Positions 1 to 5,501 are shown, numbered from the stretch's first letter. The stretch is 6,030 nucleotides of DNA from an uncultured Collinsella sp. (GCA_900546455.1 URCS01000093.1:1-6030); one strand, 5' to 3'. The notes: generated by a model from the letters alone, not told the origin. A program made the numbers and translations.

Positions 1-809
1 AGCGAGCGGACGTCGGCATCCAGGCTGCGGCAGATCTGGCGCGAGTCGATGACGATGATCTTGCCGGCGCGGCGTGCCTCGGCGTAACCGTCCAGGTGGA
101 TCTTGAACCAACTGTCCTCAAAGGCGGCGTTGTGCGCCATGTACGGGTACTTCTTCATAAGCTTGAGCAGCTGCTTCTGCAGTTCCTTGTTCTCGCGGAA
201 CGGCTTTTTGCCGGCGATGTCGTCCCAGGTGATGTGGTGGATATTCGACAACGGCACATCCTCGCCGCGGTAGATGTCGGGCAGGCCGCAGTAGTGTGCC
301 TCGGCGTCGTGCGGGACGGCGTCGCTCGTGAGGTCCATGATCTCCCAACCCACGTTGATGATATAGCCGCGCTCGGGTGCACGGCCGGTGGTCTCGATGT
401 CGATACCGAGCACGGTGCCCTGGATGGGCTTGCGGGCGTAGGCCACGCCGAGCGCGTCGCGGTCGCCGCGGATTTCGCGCATAACGGACGCGGCGGTGCG
501 CTTTTGCATCTTGCCGATGGCGGCGCAGGTGTCGGCATCGGACAGGCCGCGCGAGAGCGTCGCGGGCGTCACGTTGCGCAGACGCGCCTCGCCAATCTGG
601 TCGCACAGGTCGCGGTTGCGGTCGGCCAGGTCGCGCACGGTGGCAAAGTCGAAGCTGGGGTCGCCCTCGGCGGTAAAGTACTCGGTTTCGAGCACCTTAA
701 GGGCCTCTTCGCCTTTCTGGCGCTCGGACTCCATGGCGCCGTGATCGCCATAGATAAACATGGGGATAAACGGCTGGCGCTCGTATTCGAGTGCTTGCGA
801 AACGTTCAT
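1..809 (-). CDS. DEDDh-family 3'-5' exonuclease (DnaQ/RNase T-like), C-terminus off the left edge
   Basis: The minus-strand frame is open from an ATG at 809 to the window edge (269 full codons, no stop). The start has AGGAG at 820-816, six bases upstream. Residues 1-130 are charged and probably helical; I recognise no domain there. A DEDDh exonuclease fold then begins: Exo I is 'GIDIETTG' at 135-142, giving D137 and E139 as metal ligands. 'HHITWDDI' at 191-198 matches the helix region typical of the family. An Exo II-like 'AHNAAFEDSWF' lies at 225-235, and 'VIDSRQICRSL' at 253-263 corresponds to the usual 'D-T-L-x-L-A-R' strand. The Exo III HxxxxD motif would lie beyond the edge. The family removes 3' nucleotides from DNA or RNA in the cytoplasm with two divalent metal ions; the substrate cannot be told here. 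Oddities are the long N-terminal region and Glu (E231) where Exo II normally has Asp. The family call is firm, the biological role unknown. Confidence 0.9.
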   Translation of the reverse strand, partial: MNVSQALEYERQPFIPMFIYGDHGAMESERQKGEEALKVLETEYFTAEGDPSFDFATVRDLADRNRDLCDQIGEARLRNVTPATLSRGLSDADTCAAIGKMQKRTAASVMREIRGDRDALGVAYARKPIQGTVLGIDIETTGRAPERGYIINVGWEIMDLTSDAVPHDAEAHYCGLPDIYRGEDVPLSNIHHITWDDIAGKKPFRENKELQKQLLKLMKKYPYMAHNAAFEDSWFKIHLDGYAEARRAGKIIVIDSRQICRSLDADVRS

Positions 810-870
810 AGACTGCTCCTTGGACGGGCCGCGTCGCGCGGCTCGGTGGCATTGAGTTATGGCGAGATGA

Positions 871-890
871 TAGTTTACCATGGGCAACTA
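871..890. promoter_or_regulatory. Imperfect 20-bp palindrome, candidate operator half of a pair
   Basis: TAGTTTACC (871-879) faces GGGCAACTA (882-890) across two bases, so the halves read TAGTTTACC and, on the other strand, TAGTTGCCC. Sixteen of the 20 positions are symmetric, with CCATGG at the centre. The half-site is nearly the same as that of the perfect repeat at 906-931, in the opposite arrangement. It lies just upstream of the -35 of the rightward promoter and within the likely promoter area of the leftward exonuclease gene. Symmetry is seen directly; protein binding is inferred. Confidence 0.45.
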
Positions 891-918
891 TTGGCACCAC
901 GCCTAGGTCAACTACAAT
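891..918 (+). promoter_or_regulatory. Candidate sigma-70-type promoter for the metal exporter gene
   Basis: TTGGCA (891-896) and TACAAT (913-918) are separated by 16 bases, a good match to -35 and -10 hexamers (TTGACA/TATAAT). Transcription would start near 925 and give a leader of about 56 bases. A second TACAAT at 943-948 has no well-placed -35. The perfect inverted repeat at 906-931 covers the -10 and the predicted start, the usual placement for a repressor site. The leader is too short to hold a known metal riboswitch. Confidence 0.5.
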
Positions 919-931
919 ACCCTAGTTGACC
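906..931. promoter_or_regulatory. Perfect 9-bp inverted repeat, candidate operator overlapping the -10
   Basis: GGTCAACTA (906-914) and TAGTTGACC (923-931) are exact reverse complements with an 8-base spacer. An outer CCTAG (902-906) and CTAGG (933-937) add further symmetry. It lies over the -10 and transcription start predicted for the exporter gene. There is no T-run after it, so it does not look like a terminator. Given the downstream gene, a metal-sensing repressor of the DtxR/MntR class is a reasonable guess, but the sequence is not a canonical box of that family. Confidence 0.5.
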
Positions 932-980
932 GCTAGGACTTTTACAATGCTGCCGAAAGACACGAAAGGTTCCATCCGTC

Positions 981-2063
981 ATGGATTTACTGATAGATAT
1001 TCTGCTCGACGCCGGCAAGGACACGCTGTCGCTGGTGCCGTTTTTGTTGGTGACGTATCTGGCCCTCGAGACCCTGGAGCACGTTGCGGGCGACAGCGTT
1101 AACGGCGCCATCAAGCGCGCCGGTGCCGCGGGCCCCGTGGTTGGCTCGTTGCTGGGCATGGTGCCGCAGTGCGGCTTTTCGGCAATGGCGGCCACGCTGT
1201 ACGCCGGTCGTGTCGTGACCTTGGGCACGTTGGTGGCGGTGTTCCTTTCGACCTCCGATGAGATGCTGCCGCTGTTGCTTGCCGAGCAGGTGCCCGTGCA
1301 GACCATGGCGATGCTTTTGGCTTCGAAGACACTGATCGCGCTAGTCACGGGCTTTATCGTGGACGCCGCCATTCGCGGCCTGCGTCGTAACGCTCGCGCG
1401 CATGCGGCGATTCGCCGTACCGTGCTGGGAACCGCGGCCAACCCGGCCCATGTGAACTGCGCGCACGACGACCATACCGGGGGCGACATCATTGATGAAG
1501 TGGCCGAGGCGGGCGTAAGTGCTGATCACATCCACGAGCTGTGCGAACGCGATCATTGCGGCTGTGACGAGGATGAGGACGAGCACGAACACGGACACGA
1601 TCACGGTCATGAGGGCGAGCATGAACACCATGATGGCCACGGTCACTCCCACTCCCACGAAGGGACGCCTGTCCTGTCGATCATCCGCAGCGCGATCTCG
1701 CACACCGTGCAGGTATCGGTATTCATTTTTCTGGTGACGCTGATTCTGGTCGCCGTGCTCGAGACCTTCGGCGAGTCCGCGATCGAGCAGTTTCTGCGTG
1801 GCAACGAGACGCTCGCTGTCCTGGGTTCGGCGCTTGTCGGCCTGATCCCCAACTGCTCGGCGAGCGTGGTCATTACGCAGCTGTACCTGGAGGGCGCGCT
1901 ACAGCTGGCGCCGATGCTCGCCGGCACGCTTATTTCCGCCGGCGTGGGCTACCTGGTCCTGTTCCGCACCAACCGCAGCGCTCGTGAAAACGCCGTGTTC
2001 CTGGTCATGATGTACGTCATCGGCGCCGGCTGGGGCCTTATCCTATCCGCCTTCGGCCTCTAA
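981..2063 (+). CDS. Putative 10-TM heavy-metal exporter / putative manganese transporter (ArsP_2-like permease)
   Basis: The protein has 360 residues; ATG 981 has a somewhat distant GAAAGG at 964-969. Two hydrophobic halves flank a long polar loop (about 133-228). Each half carries a matching motif: 'GMVPQCGFSA' at 59-68 and 'GLIPNCSASV' at 287-296, each followed by a Leu-Tyr-containing helix, which suggests an inverted or tandem internal repeat with Cys64 and Cys292 in the transport path. The loop holds four Cys (160, 188, 193, 195) and about 18 His, dense at 183-226 among Asp/Glu, a likely metal-binding segment. This architecture fits the family described as 10-TM heavy-metal exporters (PF11449), often named 'putative manganese transporter'. 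It should sit in the cytoplasmic membrane and move a divalent metal outward. The metal is not shown by sequence; Mn, Zn or others are possible. It is transcribed alone, from a promoter with operator-like repeats, and ends in a strong terminator. Confidence 0.85.
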   Translation: MDLLIDILLDAGKDTLSLVPFLLVTYLALETLEHVAGDSVNGAIKRAGAAGPVVGSLLGMVPQCGFSAMAATLYAGRVVTLGTLVAVFLSTSDEMLPLLLAEQVPVQTMAMLLASKTLIALVTGFIVDAAIRGLRRNARAHAAIRRTVLGTAANPAHVNCAHDDHTGGDIIDEVAEAGVSADHIHELCERDHCGCDEDEDEHEHGHDHGHEGEHEHHDGHGHSHSHEGTPVLSIIRSAISHTVQVSVFIFLVTLILVAVLETFGESAIEQFLRGNETLAVLGSALVGLIPNCSASVVITQLYLEGALQLAPMLAGTLISAGVGYLVLFRTNRSARENAVFLVMMYVIGAGWGLILSAFGL

Positions 2064-2071
2064 GTAGGCCT

Positions 2072-2149
2072 AAAAAAACGGGCTTCAAATAGCCATGCTC
2101 GGCGCCTGCGCAATGCGGCGACGCATGGCATTTTGAAGCCCGTTTTTTT
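2072..2149. terminator. Large bidirectional intrinsic terminator with 18-bp perfect arms
   Basis: The arms 2072-2089 (A7 then CGGGCTTCAAA) and 2132-2149 (TTTGAAGCCCG then T7) are exact reverse complements. The intervening 42 bases fold further: GCCATGC (2092-2098) pairs with GCATGGC (2123-2129), and CGCC (2103-2106) with GGCG (2117-2120). It follows the exporter stop by eight bases. The T7 on either strand allows termination in both directions, as suits convergent genes. Confidence 0.9.
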
Positions 2150-2191
2150 GTTGAGCCATGGATTCCGAGCGCTCACACCGCTCAAAACAAA

Positions 2192-2228
2192 AAGGTAGAT
2201 TTTTAGGCATGTCCTAAAAACCTACCTT
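2192..2228 (-). terminator. Intrinsic terminator of the DUF308-DUF188 operon
   Basis: The 16-base arms 2192-2207 and 2213-2228 pair with a single mismatch (A2199 against C2221) around a 5-base loop. On the minus strand the stem begins two bases after the DUF188 stop codon and is followed by TTTTTGTTTTG, the expected U-rich tract. Together with the hairpin at 2072-2149 it fills most of the 167-base gap between the convergent genes. Confidence 0.85.
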
Positions 2229-2230
2229 GG

Positions 2231-2713
2231 TTAGTGCAGCAACTCGGTGAGGTTGCGTTTAAAGCGGGCGCGGTCTTCGCTGGTAAATGCTGCCGAACCG
2301 CGGGTGCGTCCGCCGGCGCGTCGCACCTTCTTTTCCTCGTGGCGAATAAACAACTGCATGTCGATGGTCGCTTTGTCGTAGACGCGCCCGCGCACGCCGA
2401 TGGCGGCGGCATCGTGCCCGAGCACCATGCTCGCCAAGCCAATGTCCTGCGTCACGACCACGTCGCCCGCCTGCAGGCGTTCGACAATGGCAAAGTCGGC
2501 GCTGTCGGCGCCCACGCTCACATCGAGCGTCGTGACCCAAAAGCCGCGACGCGCGTGCTCGGCATCGCGCGGATCGTCGCGGCGAATGTGACGTTCCAGG
2601 TTTTGCGTGCTGTTGCCGGCGATAACCACGGCAACGCCCGCCCGCCGCGCGCAGTCGATCGACTCGCGCGTAACCGGGCAGGCGTCGGCATCAATAAAGA
2701 GCGTTCTTGGCAT
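2231..2713 (-). CDS. YaiI/YqxD family protein (DUF188, UPF0178)
   Basis: This 160-residue protein has the usual length of the family. Signatures are 'FIDADACPV' at residues 6-14, 'VVTQDIGLA' in the middle, and the C-terminal run from 'GGRTRGSAAFTSEDRARF' to 'NLTELL'. The fold is related to PIN-like nucleases, with the Asp residues of the first motif and of 'TQDIGLA' as probable metal-site residues. No reaction is established for the family, so a nuclease role is only inference. It is probably cytoplasmic. The start is fixed by the IDADACPV motif, which begins seven residues in. The ATG directly follows the TAG of the DUF308 gene (TAGATG) and has no recognisable ribosome binding site, so translation is probably coupled to that gene. 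A terminator follows the stop. Confidence 0.92.
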   Translation of the reverse strand: MPRTLFIDADACPVTRESIDCARRAGVAVVIAGNSTQNLERHIRRDDPRDAEHARRGFWVTTLDVSVGADSADFAIVERLQAGDVVVTQDIGLASMVLGHDAAAIGVRGRVYDKATIDMQLFIRHEEKKVRRAGGRTRGSAAFTSEDRARFKRNLTELLH

Positions 2714-3316
2714 CTAGTGCACCAGTTTGCCAAACTGAATGGCGCGGACAATGAGCGTCACGCCAAACACCAGGAGCGCGGCGCCGCTAAAGATGACGAG
2801 CATCTTTGCCGACCACAGCGGATAGATAAACACGAACATGCCGGCAATGATGGAGAGCGCGCCGCTCAGGATGGCGAGGGCGCGGTTGGACGAAAGCTCG
2901 GACTCCAGAATGGACATGACACCTTCGACGATCCAGCCAAAGCCAGCCACGACCACCACGAGCGTGGTGAGCGTCGCGGTCGAGAAGGCCTGATTGCGCA
3001 GGATTATGACGCCGCCCAGAATGATGAGCAGGTTGGAGATGATGCTCGTCACGCGCCAACCGGCGGGCAGCAGCGGCTCAAAAATGGCGGTGAACAGCCT
3101 AATGGCTGCCGTGATTATAAAGTAGACGCCCAGGACAGTCGTCAGGAAGATGAGGGACTTGGCGGGCGCAAACAGCAGCGCGATGCCGGCGATGAGCGCG
3201 ATGACACCCGTGATGGCGTAGATCCAACGCACGGCCTTGATTGCCTTGCCTGCCATGCTTTTCTCGTCAAATCCAAATAGGTTCGACTGCTGGTCATCGT
3301 TCTTAAAGATGCCCAT
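2714..3316 (-). CDS. HdeD/DUF308-type six-helix membrane protein
   Basis: The 200-residue protein starts at ATG 3316, with AAGGAGA at 3327-3321. After a polar N-terminus of about 28 residues there are six hydrophobic segments, near residues 31-50, 55-79, 89-107, 113-137, 145-166 and 170-192. They form three pairs, each with glycine-rich turns and residues such as 'AGI', 'GVY' and 'GGV', which is the repeating pattern of the HdeD/DUF308 family. In Escherichia coli HdeD is linked to acid resistance at high cell density. For Actinobacterial members no function is established, so the role here is unknown. It lies in the cytoplasmic membrane. It is the first gene of an operon with the DUF188 gene. 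I find no convincing -35/-10 pair upstream. A 12-base palindrome, CGCCTAAAGGCG at 3365-3376, lies 49 bases upstream of the start codon, without clear meaning. Confidence 0.85.
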   Translation of the reverse strand: MGIFKNDDQQSNLFGFDEKSMAGKAIKAVRWIYAITGVIALIAGIALLFAPAKSLIFLTTVLGVYFIITAAIRLFTAIFEPLLPAGWRVTSIISNLLIILGGVIILRNQAFSTATLTTLVVVVAGFGWIVEGVMSILESELSSNRALAILSGALSIIAGMFVFIYPLWSAKMLVIFSGAALLVFGVTLIVRAIQFGKLVH

Positions 3317-3551
3317 AATGTCTCCTTTCCGTGCGGCGTAAGCCTTGATCGTTACAACCAGTATCGCCTAAAGGCGCTGGCGTATGGGTCGGAGAGGGCG
3401 AAACGTAACCCAAAGGCCCCGAATTGTTTCCGTTGTTCCCCACGTTGCGATTTTCTATTCAACAGGTGTAGAACATTGCAGCCCTGTTCGTTATTGCCTA
3501 CGTTTTAGGTTAGATTTTCCTAAGGACAATTGGCTTGTATTGGGGGTCCCT
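3317..3551. other. Divergent intergenic region between DUF308 operon and nitroreductase gene
   Basis: These 235 bases hold the leftward ribosome binding site (3327-3321), the short palindrome at 3365-3376 and the DtxR/IdeR-like box at 3505-3523. A weak rightward promoter may be TTGCGA (3445-3450) with TAGAAC (3469-3474), 18 bases apart. TAGATT at 3511-3516 inside the box is another possible -10 with a poor -35. The reading frame of the nitroreductase is open back to an ATG at 3384, but the peptide upstream of 3552 does not resemble the family. Confidence 0.5.
3505..3523. promoter_or_regulatory. DtxR/IdeR-like metal-regulator box
   Basis: TTAGGTTAGATTTTCCTAA is 19 bases long, with TTAGG and CCTAA as exact inverted ends. 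Against the known DtxR/IdeR consensus (TTAGGTTAG-S-CTAACCTAA) it matches at 15 of 19 positions, including the full left half and the outer five bases on the right. It lies 28 bases before the nitroreductase ATG and overlaps a possible -10 (TAGATT). The site is seen; iron- or manganese-dependent repression of this gene is inferred. Confidence 0.55.
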
Positions 3552-4223
3552 ATGAACGAAGCAGTTCCCGAGGCGCCGTCGAGTGTCGAATCGATGGCAG
3601 AGCAGGGTTGCGAAAAGCTCGGCTTGGAAGCGTTTGATGCGCTGGTCCGTCGTGCCCGTACGTGCCGCCGTTTTGACGAGTCCATGCGCGTGCCGCGTGA
3701 GTTTTTGCTCGAGCTGGCAGAGCTGGCTCACCTGACTCCCTGCGGCGCCAATGCTCAGCGTCTGCGTTTTCATGTGGTGAGCGGTGCCGTGGATTGCGCG
3801 CGTGTATTTGATGAGCTTGCATGGGCCGGTGCGCTTAAGGATTGGCCGGGTCCTGCCGAGGGTGAGCGCCCGACCGGCTACATCGCGATTTTGGCTGAGC
3901 GCGCCGTTCCGGGCAAGCCAGCCGCTCCCATTACCGAGGTCGACACGGGCATTGCCGCGCAGACGATGATGCTCGCCGCCCGCAGCGCCACGCCCGAGGT
4001 GGCAGCCTGTATGTTCAAGGCCTTTACGCCCCGCGCGATCGATGCCATGGGGCTCGATAACGACAAATATGAGCTCAAGCTGATCATGGCGTTTGGCGTT
4101 CCGGCCGAGACTCAAGTTATCGATGCGATCGATTCCAACCCCGACGGCTCTATTAATTACTGGCGTGACGAGGCGCAGGTGCACCACGTACCCAAGCGCC
4201 CGCTTGCCGACGTACTGGTGTAG
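3552..4223 (+). CDS. Nitroreductase-family FMN oxidoreductase
   Basis: From ATG 3552 the protein has 223 residues, normal for the family. Residues 28-42, 'FDALVRRARTCRRFD', match the N-terminal signature in which paired arginines bind the FMN phosphate. 'TPCGANAQRLRFHVV' (62-76) is the second FMN-binding segment, usually P-S-x-x-N-x-Q. 'DTGIAAQTMMLAA', near residue 136, is the family's central helix. Such proteins use NAD(P)H and bound FMN to reduce nitro compounds, quinones or other acceptors in the cytoplasm, usually as dimers. The natural substrate cannot be read from sequence. The 3552 start is preferred because it has GGGGG at 3542-3546 and all family motifs follow it; in-frame starts back to 3384 would add an unrelated basic stretch. 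A DtxR/IdeR-like box upstream suggests metal-responsive control. The two phosphatase genes follow on the same strand, 82 bases on, beyond a palindrome. Confidence 0.85.
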   Translation: MNEAVPEAPSSVESMAEQGCEKLGLEAFDALVRRARTCRRFDESMRVPREFLLELAELAHLTPCGANAQRLRFHVVSGAVDCARVFDELAWAGALKDWPGPAEGERPTGYIAILAERAVPGKPAAPITEVDTGIAAQTMMLAARSATPEVAACMFKAFTPRAIDAMGLDNDKYELKLIMAFGVPAETQVIDAIDSNPDGSINYWRDEAQVHHVPKRPLADVLV

Positions 4224-4255
4224 CTGAGCGTCACCGTGGTGTGATCCGGCGGTAA

Positions 4256-4290
4256 ACCACCACAAAGGTACCTGTCCCCTTTGCGGTGGT
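4256..4290. repeat. REP-like palindrome (AAAGGTACCTGTCCCCTTT type)
   Basis: Positions 4256-4268 and 4278-4290 pair at 12 of 13 positions (one mismatch, A4262/C4284) around the 9-base loop TACCTGTCC. The core AAAGGTACCTGTCCCCTTT (4264-4282) resembles short palindromes that I recall as dispersed, intergenic copies in many Gram-positive genomes and that are thought to be moved by REP-associated tyrosine transposases. There is no U-tract on either strand, so a terminator is unlikely. Only one copy is in this window. It ends four bases before the GGGGAGG of the next gene. Confidence 0.5.
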
Positions 4291-4305
4291 GCGAGGGGAG
4301 GACGT

Positions 4306-4848
4306 GTGGCAGATTTGTATTTGGTGCGGCATGGGCAGACTGAGCTCAATGTGCAGAACATTTTGCAGGGTGGGCACTATTCGCCGCTTACGGCGCGCGG
4401 GCGCGAGCAGGCGCTGGCGACGCGCGCGGCGTTTGAGGCGCGTGGCGTGACCTTTGACCGTGTGTATTCCTCGCCGTTGGGCCGGGCGCGGCATACGGCT
4501 GAGCTAATTGCTGGTGAGGGCTGCTCGATAGAGCTGGTCGATGACCTGCGCGAGTGGCATTTGGGCTCGCTGGAGGGTACATCAAATCGCGAGATGCCGC
4601 CGCAGCCCTGGGGTGATTATCCGGTGGCCTTTGGTGGCGAGTCTGAAGGCGAGCTCCAGTCGCGCATGGTCGCGGCGCTGTCCCACATCATGGCCAGGCC
4701 GCAGCACGACTGTGTGCTGGCAGTCTCCCACGGCTCTTCCTGCCAGGAGTTTCTTGAGTATGTGACTGGCAGGGGAGAGCTACCCGACAACGGTGCCGTG
4801 CTTCATTTTGGCTATTGCGACGGTGCGTTTTCGCTCCTTGATTGGTAA
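4306..4848 (+). CDS. Histidine phosphatase family protein (first of a tandem pair)
   Basis: The 180-residue protein starts at GTG 4306, with GGGGAGG at 4295-4301. It has all marks of the phosphoglycerate-mutase-like branch: 'YLVRHGQT' at 5-12, with R8 and H9 (H9 is the residue phosphorylated in catalysis); 'SSPLGRARHTA' at 55-65, with R62; 'LREWHLGSLEG' at 81-91, with E83 as probable acid; and 'VSHGSS' at 140-145, with H142. A complete catalytic set points to an active cytoplasmic phosphatase, not a dead paralogue. The substrate is unknown; small sugar phosphates, nucleotides and cofactor phosphates are all handled by relatives, and mutase activity is less likely at this length. The gene is 17 bases from its paralogue, so the two are almost certainly co-transcribed. 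Whether transcription also comes from the nitroreductase promoter depends on the palindrome between them. Confidence 0.9.
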   Translation: MADLYLVRHGQTELNVQNILQGGHYSPLTARGREQALATRAAFEARGVTFDRVYSSPLGRARHTAELIAGEGCSIELVDDLREWHLGSLEGTSNREMPPQPWGDYPVAFGGESEGELQSRMVAALSHIMARPQHDCVLAVSHGSSCQEFLEYVTGRGELPDNGAVLHFGYCDGAFSLLDW

Positions 4849-4865
4849 CGAACGAAAGGACCCCT

Positions 4866-5501
4866 ATGAATAAAGATCTGTATCTGGTCCGTCATGGACA
4901 GACGATATTCAACCTTAAGCGTATCATTCAGGGGTGGAGTGACTCGCCGCTTACGCAGTTGGGTTGCGACCAGGCGGCGCGCGCCGGCATGTTTTTACGT
5001 GCGCGCGGCATTGAGCCCGATCATGCCTACACCTCCACGCTTCATCGCACCGAGCAGACTATCGCCAACCTGTGGCCGGGCTTGGCGTACGAGCGCCTGG
5101 ACGGTCTGCGCGAGTGGTTCTTTGGCGACTTTGAGGCCGAGCGCGTGATGCTTATGCCCGAGCGCCCGTGGCGCGATTTCTATCGTCAGTTTGGCGGCGA
5201 GGGCCAGATGCAGGTGCGTGAGCGCATGGTGGCGACGCTGACCGAGCTTATGCGACGTCCGGACCACGAGTGCGTGCTCGCGGTGAGCCACGGCTCGGCT
5301 ATCAAGGAGTTTTTGGACCACGTGCGGGGCGCGGCGGCAGACGAGCGCGAACGCGTGCCGGGCAACTGCTCGGTGCTGCACTTTGCGTTTGACGACGAAT
5401 CCGACACGTTTGAGCTGATTGAGATTTTTACGCAGGAGGATTACGCACGCGAGCTGGGCCTTGAACCGCTTGTGGCTACTGCAGGTCCGCAGCGCGGATA
5501 A
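4866..5501 (+). CDS. Histidine phosphatase family protein (second of a tandem pair)
   Basis: From ATG 4866 (AAAGGA at 4855-4860) the protein has 211 residues. An in-frame TTG at 4842 would overlap the previous gene and lacks a binding site, so it is not preferred. Catalytic residues are complete: 'YLVRHGQT' at 6-13 (R9, H10), 'TSTLHRTEQT' at 56-65 (R61), 'LREWFFGDFE' at 81-90 (E83) and 'VSHGSA' at 140-145 (H142). E83 and H142 have the same numbers as in the upstream protein, and shared stretches such as 'SPLT', 'LREW', 'FGGE', 'RMVA' and 'ECVLAVSHGS'/'DCVLAVSHGS' show a tandem duplication followed by divergence. It has about 30 extra C-terminal residues, acidic and ending 'LVATAGPQRG'. The substrate is unknown. 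The gene ends the rightward unit; a terminator lies 47 bases on. Confidence 0.9.
   Translation: MNKDLYLVRHGQTIFNLKRIIQGWSDSPLTQLGCDQAARAGMFLRARGIEPDHAYTSTLHRTEQTIANLWPGLAYERLDGLREWFFGDFEAERVMLMPERPWRDFYRQFGGEGQMQVRERMVATLTELMRRPDHECVLAVSHGSAIKEFLDHVRGAAADERERVPGNCSVLHFAFDDESDTFELIEIFTQEDYARELGLEPLVATAGPQRG

Noticed and set aside
96..929. Long plus-strand open frame of 277 codons
   Set aside because: It lies opposite the exonuclease gene, which has a ribosome binding site and clear motifs. The peptide is a typical antisense product of GC-rich coding DNA with no recognisable domain.
925..980. Manganese riboswitch (yybP-ykoY type) in the exporter leader
   Set aside because: With the predicted start near 925 the leader is only about 56 bases, and I see none of the conserved paired loops.
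2203..2217. TTTAGGCATGTCCTAA as a second DtxR-like box
   Set aside because: The symmetry is explained by the terminator stem at 2192-2228, and the site is downstream of both convergent genes, not in a promoter.
2234..3280. Plus-strand open frame of 348 codons
   Set aside because: It is antisense to both the DUF188 and DUF308 genes, is rich in Arg, Ala, Gly, His and Asp without domain structure, and has no ribosome binding site.
3365..3376. CGCCTAAAGGCG as an MntR-type operator of the DUF308 operon
   Set aside because: Twelve bases of GC-rich symmetry with no clear promoter beside it are too little to support a call.
3384..3551. N-terminal extension of the nitroreductase from ATG 3384
   Set aside because: The added 56 residues are basic and unlike the family, they would span the DtxR-like box, and a better-placed start with GGGGG upstream exists at 3552.
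4256..4290. Palindrome as an intrinsic terminator after the nitroreductase
   Set aside because: There is no U-rich tract on either strand; GCGAGGGGAGG follows on the plus strand and TTTACC on the minus strand.
3510..4361. Minus-strand open frame of 283 codons
   Set aside because: It overlaps the whole nitroreductase gene and its downstream intergenic region in antisense. The nitroreductase has family motifs; this frame has none.
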